Positions 8,325 through 18,634 are shown, counted from the stretch's first letter. The stretch: 64,000 nucleotides of DNA from JAATFS01 sp037145635 (GCA_037145635.1 JBBCXB010000003.1:248001-312000); one strand, 5' to 3'. Notes: generated by a model not told the origin, from the sequence alone. Translations and numbers: made by a program.

Positions 8325-8343
8325 TTGCACTACATTGGTGCAA
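8325..8343. promoter_or_regulatory. NtrC-type palindrome overlapping the ntrB start codon
   Basis: TTGCAC-N7-GTGCAA is a perfect 6-bp-arm dyad containing the NtrC core GCAC-N7-GTGC. Its last base is the A of the ntrB ATG (8343). In enterobacteria NtrC represses its own glnL(ntrB)-glnG(ntrC) promoter through such a site. The position here implies the same autoregulation. Confidence 0.7.
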
Positions 8344-9390
8344 TGAACGCGTCTCCGTCCCTGCCTTCCCTCGACAGCCTGGGCACGCCGGTGGCCTGGA
8401 CCGATGCCGACGGCCGCGTCCAGGGCGTCAATCCGGCGTTCGCGCGCTGGCTCGGCGTCAGTGCGCGCCGCCTACAGGACCAGCCGCTGGCGGCGCTGGA
8501 GCTGCAGGGCGACGCGTTGGCGCGCTTCCTCGCCAACCAGGACCGCGACGTGCTGCGCCTGCACCGGCTGGCCATCGGCCTGCCGGGCGAGGCGCCGCGC
8601 TTCGCCGAAGGCTGGCTGTCGCGGCGCGACGAGGGCGGCTGGGTGCTGGAGGCGCATCCGGTCGACGAGTTCCCCGCGCTCGACCCCACCCATGCCCTGC
8701 CCAACGCGCTCGGCGCCGCGCTCAAGGGCCTGGCGCACGAACTGCGCAACCCGCTGGCCGGGCTCAAGGGCGCCGCGCAGCTGCTGGCGCGCCGTGCCGC
8801 CCATCGCGACGAGGACGAGCGCGAGCTGATCGAGCTGATCGGCGCCGAGATCGAGCGCCTCAACACCTTGCTGGAGCGGCTGCTGTCGCCGTCGCCGCTG
8901 CATCCGCACGAAGGCCTCAACATCCACGCCGTGCTTGAGCGCGTGCTGCGCCTGGCCGAGAGCGAGGCCGGCTGGTCGGTACGGCTGCAGCGCGACTACG
9001 ACCCGAGCATCCCCGAGATCCTCGGCGATGCCGACCGCCTCACCCAGGCGGTCTGGAATCTGGTGCGCAACGCCATCCAGGCCGGCGCCACCCTGGTCAC
9101 GCTGCGCACCCGGGTCGAGCACGGCCAGCGGATCCGCGACCAGGTGCACGCGATGTCGCTGCGGCTGGAGATCGTCGACGACGGCGGCGGCGTGCCCGAG
9201 GAACTGGCCGAGCACCTCTTCCTGCCGCTGGTCAGCGGCCGCGCCGAGGGCAGCGGGCTGGGCCTGGCGCTGGCGCAGCAGGTGGCGCGCGAGCACCGCG
9301 GCACCCTGACCTACCGCTCGCGCCCCGGACATACCGTTTTCACCCTGTTGCTGCCGCAGCTGGGCGACGACCACGACAAGGAGCCCTTCC

Positions 9391-9398
<8 letters not shown>
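8343..9398 (+). CDS. ntrB: Nitrogen regulation sensor histidine kinase NtrB
   Basis: NtrB is the cytosolic histidine kinase/phosphatase that phosphorylates NtrC when PII is uridylylated. The 351-residue protein has no membrane segment. An N-terminal PAS domain spans residues ~10-115. A HisKA domain has the H-box LAHELRNPLAGLKG, with His132 as the phosphorylation site. A GHKL ATPase domain carries the N-box NLVRNAIQA and the G-boxes DDGGGVPEE and GSGLGLALAQ. The ATG at 8343 is preferred to an in-frame TTG at 8325. There is no Shine-Dalgarno sequence ahead of it, so the leader may be very short. It overlaps ntrC by 8 bp, implying translational coupling. Confidence 0.95.
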
Positions 9399-10815
<1,417 letters not shown>

Positions 10816-10998
10816 GCGCGCCGCACCGGGCCGGCGGCCAGGGCCTTCCGCCGCGGCGCCGGCCCTCCCGGAACCCCGGGCCGTTCCGGCGCGGCGCGGG
10901 CGCCGGCGGTTAGACTGCGGCCACGGCGGCGTGGGCGTGCCTTCATGGCACGTGCACGGCCGGCCCCCTAGTTTCCCGGAGCGGACGGAGGACCCTCG

Positions 10999-11574
10999 AT
11001 GCATTACAGGTTGTATGCCATTTCAGCCGCGGTGCTGGCGCTCGCCGGTTGCAGCAGTCCGCCGCCCCCGCGGCCCGCGCCGCCGCCGCCGTCCACGCCC
11101 GTGGCGGTGGTCCCGGCGGTGCAGCGCGCCGAAGCCGCCCTGGCCTCGGCCTCGGGCAGCTTGGTCAGCGGGCGCGTGGTGCTGCTGCCGGCGATGCAGG
11201 GCGTGCGCATCACCGGCACCGTCGGCGGGCTGCGTGGCGGCGGCCAGTTCGGCTTCCACGTGCACGAGCGCGGCGACTGCAGCGCGGTCGACGCCAGCAG
11301 CGCCGGCGGCCACTTCAATCCCGGCACCGCCACGCATGGCCGTGCCGGTACTGGTGCGCACCATCTTGGCGACCTGGACAACCTGTCCGCCAACGCCGAG
11401 GGCGTTGCCCAGATCGATACCATCCTGCAGGGCGCCAGCCTCGGCGGCGGCGCGGTCGGCGACATCCTCGGCAAGGCGATCGTGGTGCATGCCGACCCCG
11501 ACGACTACCGCAGCCAGCCCAGCGGCAACGCCGGCGCGCGCCTGGCCTGCGGCGTGATCCGGCCCGCGCGCTGA
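10999..11574 (+). CDS. sodC: Cu/Zn superoxide dismutase lipoprotein, copy 1
   Basis: SodC dismutates superoxide in the envelope. The 191-residue precursor has a signal peptide with lipobox LAGC (Cys18) followed by a Pro-rich tether, so the enzyme should be lipid-anchored. All ligands are visible: His87, His89, His105 and His164 for copper; His105, His113, His122 and Asp125 for zinc; and Cys94/Cys184 for the disulfide. A GGACCCTCG stretch precedes the ATG. A -10-like TAGACT lies about 85 bp upstream. A second sodC follows 74 bp downstream; the two are clearly diverged paralogues rather than a recent duplication. Confidence 0.93.
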   Translation: MHYRLYAISAAVLALAGCSSPPPPRPAPPPPSTPVAVVPAVQRAEAALASASGSLVSGRVVLLPAMQGVRITGTVGGLRGGGQFGFHVHERGDCSAVDASSAGGHFNPGTATHGRAGTGAHHLGDLDNLSANAEGVAQIDTILQGASLGGGAVGDILGKAIVVHADPDDYRSQPSGNAGARLACGVIRPAR

Positions 11575-11648
11575 GCGGCCGTCCTGTTGACTCGCGGGCC
11601 ATGCCGGCCCACCCGCCAATCATGGCAAGCACCGCAAGGAGAATCCCG

Positions 11649-12293
11649 ATGCGCATCATCCCGACCACGCTCTTCATCGCCACCGCACTGGCGCTGACCG
11701 CCTGCAAGCGCGACGAACCCGCGCCGGAACCGGCGCCCGCCGACGCCCCCGCGCAGCACGCCGAAGGCCACACCCCCGACACCGCGCCGCCGGCCGGCAC
11801 CGACCTGCCGGCCCCGCGCACCGCCACCGCCGAGATCAAGCCGACCCAGGGCAACGACGTGAAGGGCAACGTGACCTTCAAGCTCGTCGACGGCGCGCTG
11901 CGCGTCACCGGACAGCTCAGCGGCCTGAAGCCGGACAGCGAGCACGGCTTCCACATCCACGAGAAGGGCGACTGCAGCGCGCCGGACGGCAGCAGCGCCG
12001 GCGGCCACTTCAACCCGGCCCAGGCCAACCACGGCGCCGTGAGCAGCGATCCGCACCACGGCGGCGACATGCCGAACATCAAGGCCGATGCCCAGGGCAA
12101 CGCCACCATCGACGGCCCGGTGTCGAGCAACGTCAACCTGGGCAAGGGCGACCAGTTCGACATCGCCGGCCACGCCGTGATCGTCCATGCCGATGCCGAT
12201 GACTACAAGACCCAGCCGACCGGCAACGCCGGCGGCCGCCTGGCCTGCGGCGTGATCACCGCCGACGACGCCGCGGCGCCGGTCGCGCGCTGA
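11649..12293 (+). CDS. sodC: Cu/Zn superoxide dismutase lipoprotein, copy 2
   Basis: This 214-residue paralogue of the preceding gene has its own signal peptide with lipobox LTAC (Cys19), then a ~40-residue acidic Pro/Ala tether. The copper/zinc ligands are intact: His102, His104, His120, His128, His137, Asp140 and His180. The Cys109/Cys200 disulfide pair is also present. The catalytic arginine region TGNAGGRLACG is conserved. AAGGAGA precedes the ATG at 11649, supporting that start. Tandem placement with copy 1 and no terminator between them suggests co-transcription. Confidence 0.94.
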   Translation: MRIIPTTLFIATALALTACKRDEPAPEPAPADAPAQHAEGHTPDTAPPAGTDLPAPRTATAEIKPTQGNDVKGNVTFKLVDGALRVTGQLSGLKPDSEHGFHIHEKGDCSAPDGSSAGGHFNPAQANHGAVSSDPHHGGDMPNIKADAQGNATIDGPVSSNVNLGKGDQFDIAGHAVIVHADADDYKTQPTGNAGGRLACGVITADDAAAPVAR

Positions 12294-12303
12294 GCCGTAG
12301 ACC

Positions 12304-12331
12304 GTGCCGGGCCGCGAAAGCGGCCTGGCAC
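12304..12331 (+). terminator. Stem-loop ending the sodC pair
   Basis: A 12-bp stem with one G-T wobble (12304-12315 and 12320-12331) is closed by a GAAA tetraloop, 10 bp after the second sodC stop. It lacks a T-run, but its position and stability fit a 3' end for the sodC transcript. Confidence 0.6.
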
Positions 12332-12628
12332 GAATGCGCGGGGCGACATAGAACCCCGCAACCCCGCTTCAGGAGGGTGAAGGCTCAGGCGAGCAGCGTT
12401 GGCGCCAGGGCCGGGCCGAGCGTTGCCGCGGACGGCGCCCATGGACGCCGCCCAGGCCCGCGGGCGTGTGCCGACGAGGTAGGCGACCGCTGCGCACGAG
12501 TCCCGTGCCAGCGGCGCATCGTCCGCCGCACACCCGGCCGATCGCAGGCCGTTCCGTGTAGGCCGGAGGTTGGTTTGGGCGCGCAGGCCCGTTCCCGCGC
12601 AGGCACCTCGCGCCTGCCGATCGCTGCC
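12332..12628. other. Intergenic region, no gene recognised
   Basis: About 300 bp between the sodC hairpin and the convergent VOC-protein gene. Reading frames here have no initiation context and no family resemblance. I see no tRNA, repeat or further terminator. Confidence 0.5.
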
Positions 12629-13063
12629 TCAGTAGTTGCGCCACAGCCCCGGCGTGGCCAGCTCCAGCAGGTGCCGGTCCGGGTCGCGGAAGTACACGCT
12701 GTGGCCGCCGGCCGGCCAGTCGGTACGGCCCTCGATCGCCACGCCGCAGGCGGCCAGGTGCGCTTCCCAGGCCGGCAGCGCGGTGGCGGCGACCGCGAAC
12801 GCGAGGTGGATACGTCCCTGGCCGTCGTGCGGCGGGATGGTGCCGCCGGGCAGGCTCACCGTCTCGGCCGTGGTGCCCTGCAGGAACAGCAGCAGCACCT
12901 GCGCCGGCGCCACCGCATAGGCGGCCAGGCGGCCATCGCGGAACAGCGCCGCCAGTCCCATCACCTGCTCGTAGAAGTCGCTGGCGCGCGCCAGGTCGTC
13001 GACATACAGCGCGGTCTCGAGGATGCCGTCGAGGGGCGGCGCGGGGCGGGGCGGGACCGGCAT
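12629..13063 (-). CDS. VOC-superfamily (glyoxalase/bleomycin-resistance) protein
   Basis: This 144-residue protein has two beta-alpha-beta-beta-beta modules of the vicinal-oxygen-chelate fold. The first opens at LETALYVDDLARASDFYEQV and the second around GRIHLAFAV. The C-terminus YFRDPDRHLLELATPG carries a typical VOC metal-site glutamate. The substrate is not predictable. The start at 13063 gives the usual short N-terminus; the frame upstream lacks family similarity. It lies 32 bp downstream of the conserved hypothetical gene on the same strand, likely co-transcribed. Confidence 0.85.
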   Translation of the reverse strand: MPVPPRPAPPLDGILETALYVDDLARASDFYEQVMGLAALFRDGRLAAYAVAPAQVLLLFLQGTTAETVSLPGGTIPPHDGQGRIHLAFAVAATALPAWEAHLAACGVAIEGRTDWPAGGHSVYFRDPDRHLLELATPGLWRNY

Positions 13064-13095
13064 GGCGGCGGCGTCTTCGGGGCGGAAGCGATGGG

Positions 13096-13980
13096 TCAGG
13101 CCTGCAGCGCTTCGCGGGCGTCCTGGCCGGGCTCGACGTGCACGTACAGCACCGGCACGCCGTGGGCGTCCAGCACCGCCGCCATCTGCCGCTGGCGCGC
13201 CAGGTATTGCTCGTAGACCCCGCGCAGGCGCTCGCAGTCGCTGCGGTCCTGGGCGTAGTGCTCGCACCAGCCGGCCGGATCGAACAGCGCCATCCGCACC
13301 TCGCCGTCGACGTAGCGCAGCAGCGGCTCGGGGGCCTCGGCCAGCCATTCCTCGGACTTCGGCGCCAGCAGCGCCGCCTCGATCAGCGGCCACAGCGGCG
13401 CCAGCCCCTGGTTGTCGTACTGCATCGACATCATCGCCGCCAGGTCATGCCCGGTGAGGTAGCGGGCATGCTCGATCTGGGCACCGAAGGCCTCCTGCGC
13501 GAGCAGCGCGGTATCGGCCTGCGCCATGCCCTGGGCCAGCAGCACGTCCTCCAGCGCCGCGGTCACCCGCGCCAGGGGCGCCGCCGCGCCGGTCAGCAGG
13601 AACGGCAGCACCCGCAGGCTGCCGCCGGTCAGCCCGGCATCGGCCTGGAACGGCAGCGGGATCTCGCCCTGGGCGTCGGCCCCGAAGGCGAGCAGGCGCG
13701 GGCCCTGGTTGCGGCCGGGCGCGCGGGCCTGCAGTTCGTCCAGGCGGCGGTGCACCGGCCAGCCGGGCCGCAGCACCTCGGCCGGATCGAAGTGCGCCGC
13801 GGCGAAGACCAGATCGAGCTCGCGCACCTCCGGCACCCACTGCGCGAGGTCGCGCCCGATGTGCTCGGCCAGCGCGCCGGCCTGCGCCGACGTCAGTGCG
13901 GCGCGCCCGGGGGTGGTGCCGCCCACCAGTTCCAGCGCCAGTACACCCAGGGCAGTCATGCCGTGTTCGGTATTGCTCAT
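13096..13980 (-). CDS. Conserved hypothetical protein, probably xanthomonad-specific
   Basis: I do not recognise a functional domain in this 294-residue protein. It has no signal peptide or transmembrane segment and is acidic and Ala/Leu-rich with helical character. A central segment QIEHARYLTGHDLAAMMSMQYDNQGLAPLWPLIEAALL looks structured and conserved. The codon usage is as GC-biased as that of its neighbours, so it is a real gene. The start at 13980 is chosen over 14001; both are possible. It diverges from the thiolase gene over 88 bp and precedes a VOC-protein gene on the same strand. Confidence 0.7.
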   Translation of the reverse strand: MSNTEHGMTALGVLALELVGGTTPGRAALTSAQAGALAEHIGRDLAQWVPEVRELDLVFAAAHFDPAEVLRPGWPVHRRLDELQARAPGRNQGPRLLAFGADAQGEIPLPFQADAGLTGGSLRVLPFLLTGAAAPLARVTAALEDVLLAQGMAQADTALLAQEAFGAQIEHARYLTGHDLAAMMSMQYDNQGLAPLWPLIEAALLAPKSEEWLAEAPEPLLRYVDGEVRMALFDPAGWCEHYAQDRSDCERLRGVYEQYLARQRQMAAVLDAHGVPVLYVHVEPGQDAREALQA

Positions 13981-14068
13981 GATTCGCGGTTGGCCCATCA
14001 CGGGGTCGAAGCTACACTGCGGCCATTATGCCTGCCGGCCCTGTGCAGGCCATGTCCCCGAGTCCCTC

Positions 14069-15364
14069 ATGCAAGGTCAGCCGATGCCCGCAGCCCGTCC
14101 CGTCGCCATTGTCGGCGGCGTTCGTATCCCGTTCTGCCGTCAGAACACCGCGTATTCGGATGTCGGCAATCTCGGCATGTCGGTGCGGACCCTGGGTGCG
14201 CTGGTGGAGCGCTTCGGCCTGCACGGACAGCAGCTCGGCGAGGTCGCCATGGGCGCGGTGATCAAGCATTCCTCGGACTGGAACCTGGGGCGCGAGGCGG
14301 CGCTGTCGTCCGGGCTGTCGCCGCTGACGCCGGGCATCACCCTGCAGCGCGCCTGCGGCACCAGCCTGGATTCGCTGATCACCGTCGCCAACAAGATCGC
14401 CCTGGGCCAGATCGACTCGGGCATCGGCGGCGGTTCGGACACCACCTCGGACGTGCCGATCGTCTACGGCAAGCGCCTGCGCGCGCGGCTGATGGCGGCC
14501 AACCGCGCCCGCTCCACCGGCGACAAGCTCAAGGCGCTGGTGCGCGGCTTCAAGCCCGGCGAACTGAAGCCGGAGTTCCCCGGCGTGGGCGAGCCGCGCA
14601 CCGGCAAGAGCATGGGCGAACACTGCGAGGACATGGCCAAGGAGTGGAACATCTCGCGCGACTCGCAGGACGAGTGGGCGGTGTCCTCGCACCGGAAGCT
14701 GGCCGCCGCCTACGAGCGCGGCTTCTTCGACGACCTGATCGCGCCGTTCCGCGGCGTGGCGCGCGACAACATCCTGCGCGCCGACACCTCGCTGGAGAAG
14801 CTCGCCACGCTCAAGCCGGCGTTCGACAAGGTGTCCGGCCGCGGCACCCTGACCGCCGCCAACTCCACGCCGCTCACCGACGGCGCCGCCGCGGTGCTGC
14901 TGGCGAGCGAGGAGTGGGCGCACGCGCACGGGCACGAACCGCTGGCCTACCTGCGCGATGCGCAGGTGTCGGCGGTGGACTTCGTGCATGGCGAGGGCCT
15001 GCTGATGGCACCGACCATCGCGGTGCCGGAGATGCTCAAGCGCCACGGCCTGACCCTGCAGGACTTCGACCTCTACGAGATCCACGAGGCCTTCGCCGCG
15101 CAGGTGCTGTGCACGCTGCGCGCGTGGGAGAGCGAGGACTACTGCCGCAACCGGCTCGGCCTGGACGCGCCGCTGGGCCGCATCGACCCGGCCCGGATCA
15201 ATCCGCTGGGCTCGTCGCTGGCCACCGGCCACCCGTTCGCGGCCACCGGTGCGCGCATCGTCGCCACCGTCGCCAAGGCGCTGAAGGAACGCGGCGGCGG
15301 CCGCGCGCTGATCTCGATCTGCACCGCCGGCGGCATGGGCGTGGTCGCGATCGTCGAGCGCTAA
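14069..15364 (+). CDS. fadI: Acetyl-CoA C-acyltransferase (thiolase, FadI-like)
   Basis: Thiolases of this class cleave 3-ketoacyl-CoA in fatty-acid beta-oxidation. The 431-residue length and the N-terminal phrase VAIVGGVRIPFCRQNTAYSD fit the FadI branch rather than FadA. The catalytic residues are visible: nucleophile Cys96 in QRACGTSLDS, His388 in LATGHPFAATGAR, and Cys418 in SICTAGGMG. An in-frame ATG at 14084 is an alternative start. No fadJ-like partner lies beside it, so beta-oxidation is the most likely but not the only role. A TACACT hexamer about 45 bp upstream could be its -10 element. Confidence 0.9.
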   Translation: MQGQPMPAARPVAIVGGVRIPFCRQNTAYSDVGNLGMSVRTLGALVERFGLHGQQLGEVAMGAVIKHSSDWNLGREAALSSGLSPLTPGITLQRACGTSLDSLITVANKIALGQIDSGIGGGSDTTSDVPIVYGKRLRARLMAANRARSTGDKLKALVRGFKPGELKPEFPGVGEPRTGKSMGEHCEDMAKEWNISRDSQDEWAVSSHRKLAAAYERGFFDDLIAPFRGVARDNILRADTSLEKLATLKPAFDKVSGRGTLTAANSTPLTDGAAAVLLASEEWAHAHGHEPLAYLRDAQVSAVDFVHGEGLLMAPTIAVPEMLKRHGLTLQDFDLYEIHEAFAAQVLCTLRAWESEDYCRNRLGLDAPLGRIDPARINPLGSSLATGHPFAATGARIVATVAKALKERGGGRALISICTAGGMGVVAIVER

Positions 15365-15382
15365 GGTGCCGCTGCGGCGCCC

Positions 15383-15400
15383 CGCCTCACCAGTGAGGCG
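15383..15400. terminator. Short palindrome between convergent thiolase and hemY genes
   Basis: CGCCTCAC and GTGAGGCG are separated by 2 bp, giving a 6- to 8-bp hairpin 18 bp after the thiolase stop. It may serve as a bidirectional stop signal, but there is no T-run. Confidence 0.35.
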
Positions 15401-15491
15401 GCCGGCGCCAGGCCCGTAGCGGGCCGTCCTGCCACGTGTTGTCACGGGTCCGGGCCCGCCCTCGGCGCGACGCTCGCGGTGTTCCCGCGGT

Positions 15492-16763
15492 TCAGACCCG
15501 CGGGTCGGGCGGTAGCGGTGGCAGGCCGTTGGCGTCGTGCCTGTCCGGCTCGGGCGGCGTGGCGACCGGATCCGGCGCGGCGACGCCCTCTTCGACCACC
15601 GCCTCCCCGCGGCCGGCCCGCAGCGCGTTGGCGTAGCAGCGCTGGGCGGCGCCCGGGTCGCCGGCCGCGGCGAAGCCGTCGCCCAGCTCCTCCCAGCCCT
15701 CGGCACCGGCACCGGCCGCGATCGCGCGGTGCAGGAACTCCTCGGCCTGCGTCCACTGCTGCTGGTGCCGCGCCAGCCGCGCCAGCGTCAGCAGCAGCCC
15801 GGGGCTGTCCGGATGCGCCGGCAGCCAGCGCTGCGCACTCGCGCGCCGCGAGTCGTACTTCTCCAGCGGCAGCGTGCCGTACAGGCGCGCCAGCGCCTCG
15901 TCCCAGCCGCTGTCCAGCGCCTGCTCCAGGCTGTGCACCGCCGCATCGTCCCAGTGCAGTGCCGCCGCCCGGCGGGCGTAGGCGGCCACCACCGGCGGAT
16001 GCGTACGCAGGTGCTTGGACACGCCCTCCCAGCGCGCGGCCAGCGCGTTGGCATCGTCGGCCTGCAGCAGCGACTGTTCGGCCAGCGCCGCCTCCAGGTC
16101 GGCGTAGGCGGGCGCCGGCAGCACCGCCTGCTGCCGCAGCGCGCCGAGCTGGCCGTACGCCTCGTCGGCGCGGCCGATCCGGGCCAGCGCCCGCGTGCGC
16201 ATCAGCAGTCCGCGCGGCGGCAGCGGTTGCGCGGCGGCCACGTCCAGGGCGTTGATCGCATCCACCGGGCGGTCGGCCGCGAGCAGGCGGTCGGACAGCA
16301 GCAGCGCGTGCGAGGTGGGATCGCGCGCGGCCAGCCGCTGCGACAATGCGGCGGCGCCCTCGGCATCGCCGCGCGCATCGGCCACGCGCACCGCGGTCGC
16401 CAGCGCCAGGCCGCCGACCTCGTCGTCGTCGCCGGCGGCCACCAGCAGTTTTTCCGCACGCGCCCAGTAGCCGTGGTCGGCCGCGCGCATCCCCTCGATC
16501 AGGCGCGCCCGGCCCTTCTTGCGGTAGTAGCGGCCCCACACCCGGAACGGCAGCGTCACCAGCGTGACCAGCAGCCACAGCACCAGCAGGGCGATCACCA
16601 GGATCAGCAGCGCCTGCGGCATCGGCGCCAGGTAGTCGTTGCCGCCGACGCGCACGCTGACCTCGCCGAGGTCGTAGGCGGTCTGCTGCGAGAGCCACTG
16701 GGCGCCGAGCACGCCCAGGGCCACGGCGACCAGCAGGATCAGTACGCTACGCATCGGTTTCAT
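15492..16763 (-). CDS. hemY: HemY-type TPR inner-membrane protein
   Basis: This is the gammaproteobacterial HemY of hemCDXY operons, not the Bacillus protoporphyrinogen oxidase of the same name. The 423-residue protein has two N-terminal membrane helices (residues ~5-24 and ~50-72). The loop between them and the YYRKKGRARLIEGM segment are typical. A long array of TPR-like helices follows. Its role in heme synthesis is not settled. The ATG at 16763 overlaps the hemX stop codon in an ATGA arrangement, which decides the start and implies translational coupling. Gene order hemD-hemX-hemY is standard. Confidence 0.88.
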   Translation of the reverse strand: MKPMRSVLILLVAVALGVLGAQWLSQQTAYDLGEVSVRVGGNDYLAPMPQALLILVIALLVLWLLVTLVTLPFRVWGRYYRKKGRARLIEGMRAADHGYWARAEKLLVAAGDDDEVGGLALATAVRVADARGDAEGAAALSQRLAARDPTSHALLLSDRLLAADRPVDAINALDVAAAQPLPPRGLLMRTRALARIGRADEAYGQLGALRQQAVLPAPAYADLEAALAEQSLLQADDANALAARWEGVSKHLRTHPPVVAAYARRAAALHWDDAAVHSLEQALDSGWDEALARLYGTLPLEKYDSRRASAQRWLPAHPDSPGLLLTLARLARHQQQWTQAEEFLHRAIAAGAGAEGWEELGDGFAAAGDPGAAQRCYANALRAGRGEAVVEEGVAAPDPVATPPEPDRHDANGLPPLPPDPRV

Positions 16764-17737
16764 TGTCCCGTTCTCCCTTCTCGCATGGCCTGCAGTTGCA
16801 GCAGGGTGGTACCCAGTTCCGGAATCCCCGGCCGCAGCGGCTGCCGGCCCAGCGCCGCCAGTTCCGCTCGCCGCTGGCGCCGCGCGGGCGAGTCCGGCCA
16901 CAGCCGGGTCAGCCAGGTGTCGACCCGCCGGAGGGCGTGTCGCAGGCCGGCCTCGTCACCGCGTTCCAGCGCCGCCCGCGCCAGGCTGAACTCGATCTGC
17001 AGCGCATCCTGCGCGCCGCCGCGTTCGGCCCCGGCCATCGGCGCGCCGCCGCCGGTCGGGCGGATCTGCACCAGGGGCGACAGCAGCTTCTGCCACCAGG
17101 GGCGGGTATCGGTGCCGGCGTCGGCGGCCTGCTCGGGAAGCTCGTGCAGGCGCGTGGCGAACCGGTCCAGCGCCTCGGCGAGCGTGCGACGCGGTCCCTG
17201 GCCGGCGGCCTCGAGCGCGTTGCGTTCCTGCATCAGGGCCTGGCGCAGGTTGAGGTACGCCGGGTCGTCCACCCCCTGCAGCACGCCCGCGGCCAGGGCG
17301 TAGGCGCGGCGCGCGCCGTCCAGGTCGCCGGCGATCGCCAGCCGTTGCTGGCCCTGTTCCAGCAGCAGTTCGACCTCGTCCAGGCGCAGCGCCTGGGCGC
17401 CGTGGCGGGCCGGGTCGGCCAGCCGCGAGACCGTCTCCTCCAGCAGCGCGCCGCGCTGGCTCAGGCCCAGCATCTCGTCGCGCAGCACCCGGTTGGTGGC
17501 GGCCGCGTCCTGCAGGCGTTCGTTGGCCGCGCGCTGGTCGCGCCGCAGCGAGGCGAACCTCTGGTCCAGGTCCTGCCAGCGCTGGCGCATCTCCTCGGCG
17601 TCGCGTCGCTGTCCGGCCTGCACCGCCTTCCAGTGCTTCCAGCCGAAGCCGGCCGCCGCGGCCAGCGCGAGCAACGCCACCAGCAGCGCCAGGACGGCCA
17701 GCGGCCAGCGTCGCGAGGAAGGGGACGTTTCGTTCAT
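16760..17737 (-). CDS. hemX: HemX-type protein (uroporphyrinogen-III C-methyltransferase family name)
   Basis: The 325-residue protein has a short cytoplasmic N-terminus, one transmembrane helix at residues ~11-32, and a periplasmic coiled-coil/helical body (heptad-rich around EEMRQRWQDLDQRFASLRRDQ). This matches HemX of the hemCDXY operon. Despite the database name it lacks the SAM-dependent methylase domain, so methyltransferase activity is unlikely. It may act as a scaffold in tetrapyrrole synthesis. It overlaps hemY by 4 bp and sits 104 bp downstream of hemD. Confidence 0.88.
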   Translation of the reverse strand: MNETSPSSRRWPLAVLALLVALLALAAAAGFGWKHWKAVQAGQRRDAEEMRQRWQDLDQRFASLRRDQRAANERLQDAAATNRVLRDEMLGLSQRGALLEETVSRLADPARHGAQALRLDEVELLLEQGQQRLAIAGDLDGARRAYALAAGVLQGVDDPAYLNLRQALMQERNALEAAGQGPRRTLAEALDRFATRLHELPEQAADAGTDTRPWWQKLLSPLVQIRPTGGGAPMAGAERGGAQDALQIEFSLARAALERGDEAGLRHALRRVDTWLTRLWPDSPARRQRRAELAALGRQPLRPGIPELGTTLLQLQAMREGRTGQ

Positions 17738-17841
17738 GGGGAACTTCCTTGGCGTGCCGGAGCCCAGGGGGCGGAGCCCGGCCATCGTCCTACAGCATGG
17801 CGTGGCGGCCACGCGCGCCGCAAGCGGCGCGGCCACGCAAT

Positions 17842-18621
17842 TCAGCGAGGTGGCCGCGGCGTCATCAGTGCGGCCGCCGCTGCGGCCAGCTGGCCGGGCT
17901 GCGGCCCGGCGCTGCGATGCACGTCCACGAAGCCCTGCGCCAGCGCCAGCGCCGCCAGCCGCTCGCTCGCGGCGACCACCGGACGGGCGCGCCAGGCGCG
18001 GGCCAGCGGCGGCGGCAACTGCGGCAACACCGTCAGCAGCGCCTCGCCGCTGCTCAGCGCCAGCACGCTGCTGGCGTGATGCTCGGCCAGGCGCCGCAGC
18101 GTGGCCGGCCGCAGCGCCAGCGCCACGCGGCGGTAGACGTCGGCCCGCACCACGCGGGCGCCGCGTGCCTCCAGCGCAGGCGTGAGCACCCCGCGCCCGC
18201 CCGGCGCGGTGACCAGGCCGACCTCGCCCGGCAGGCACGCGGCGAGGGCCGGCAGCGCGAGCAGGCCTTCGCTGTCCATCCGCGCAGGGCGGTGCACGGG
18301 GGCGACGCCGTGGCGCTGCAGCGCCCGCGCGGTCCCGGCGCCGACCGCCATCCAGGCGGCGCCGGGCGGGCGCCGCAGCGGCGCCAGCGCCTGGGCCGCG
18401 GCCACCGCCGCCGGGCTGGTGAAGATCACCGCCGGGGCCGCCAGCGCCCGTGCCAGGGCCTGCCCGGCCGCGGCGTCGTCGCTGCGCTGCAGCCGCCACG
18501 GCGACGCCGCCAGCAACTGCGCCCCGCGGCGCGCGGCGGCCCGGCGCAGCGGTGCATGCCCGCCGCTCGGGCGCAGCGAGACCAGGTACCAGGGGTCGGA
18601 TGCAGTTGCGTGCACGCTCAT
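17842..18621 (-). CDS. hemD: Uroporphyrinogen-III synthase
   Basis: HemD closes hydroxymethylbilane into uroporphyrinogen III, the branch point to heme, siroheme and cobalamin. The 259-residue protein shows the family pattern. An N-terminal SLRP start is followed by the AVIFTSPAAVAAA segment, a central AVGAGTARAL stretch, and a C-terminal SSVLALSSGEALLTVLPQL stretch. HemD sequences are poorly conserved, so the call leans on the hemX-hemY context. The ATG at 18621 is preferred over 18630 because a -10-like CATAAT at 18634-18629 overlaps the latter. hemC is not in the window. Confidence 0.88.
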   Translation of the reverse strand: MSVHATASDPWYLVSLRPSGGHAPLRRAAARRGAQLLAASPWRLQRSDDAAAGQALARALAAPAVIFTSPAAVAAAQALAPLRRPPGAAWMAVGAGTARALQRHGVAPVHRPARMDSEGLLALPALAACLPGEVGLVTAPGGRGVLTPALEARGARVVRADVYRRVALALRPATLRRLAEHHASSVLALSSGEALLTVLPQLPPPLARAWRARPVVAASERLAALALAQGFVDVHRSAGPQPGQLAAAAAALMTPRPPR

Positions 18622-18628
18622 TGTGGGC

Positions 18629-18634
18629 ATTATG
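18629..18634 (-). promoter_or_regulatory. -10-like hexamer just upstream of hemD
   Basis: CATAAT on the minus strand ends 7 nt before the ATG at 18621. If used, the hemD mRNA would be almost leaderless. No clear -35 is visible. Confidence 0.4.

Noticed and set aside
16760..17737. Functional uroporphyrinogen-III methyltransferase
   Set aside because: The gene carries the family name, but no SAM-binding methylase domain is present, so it is listed as HemX-type only.
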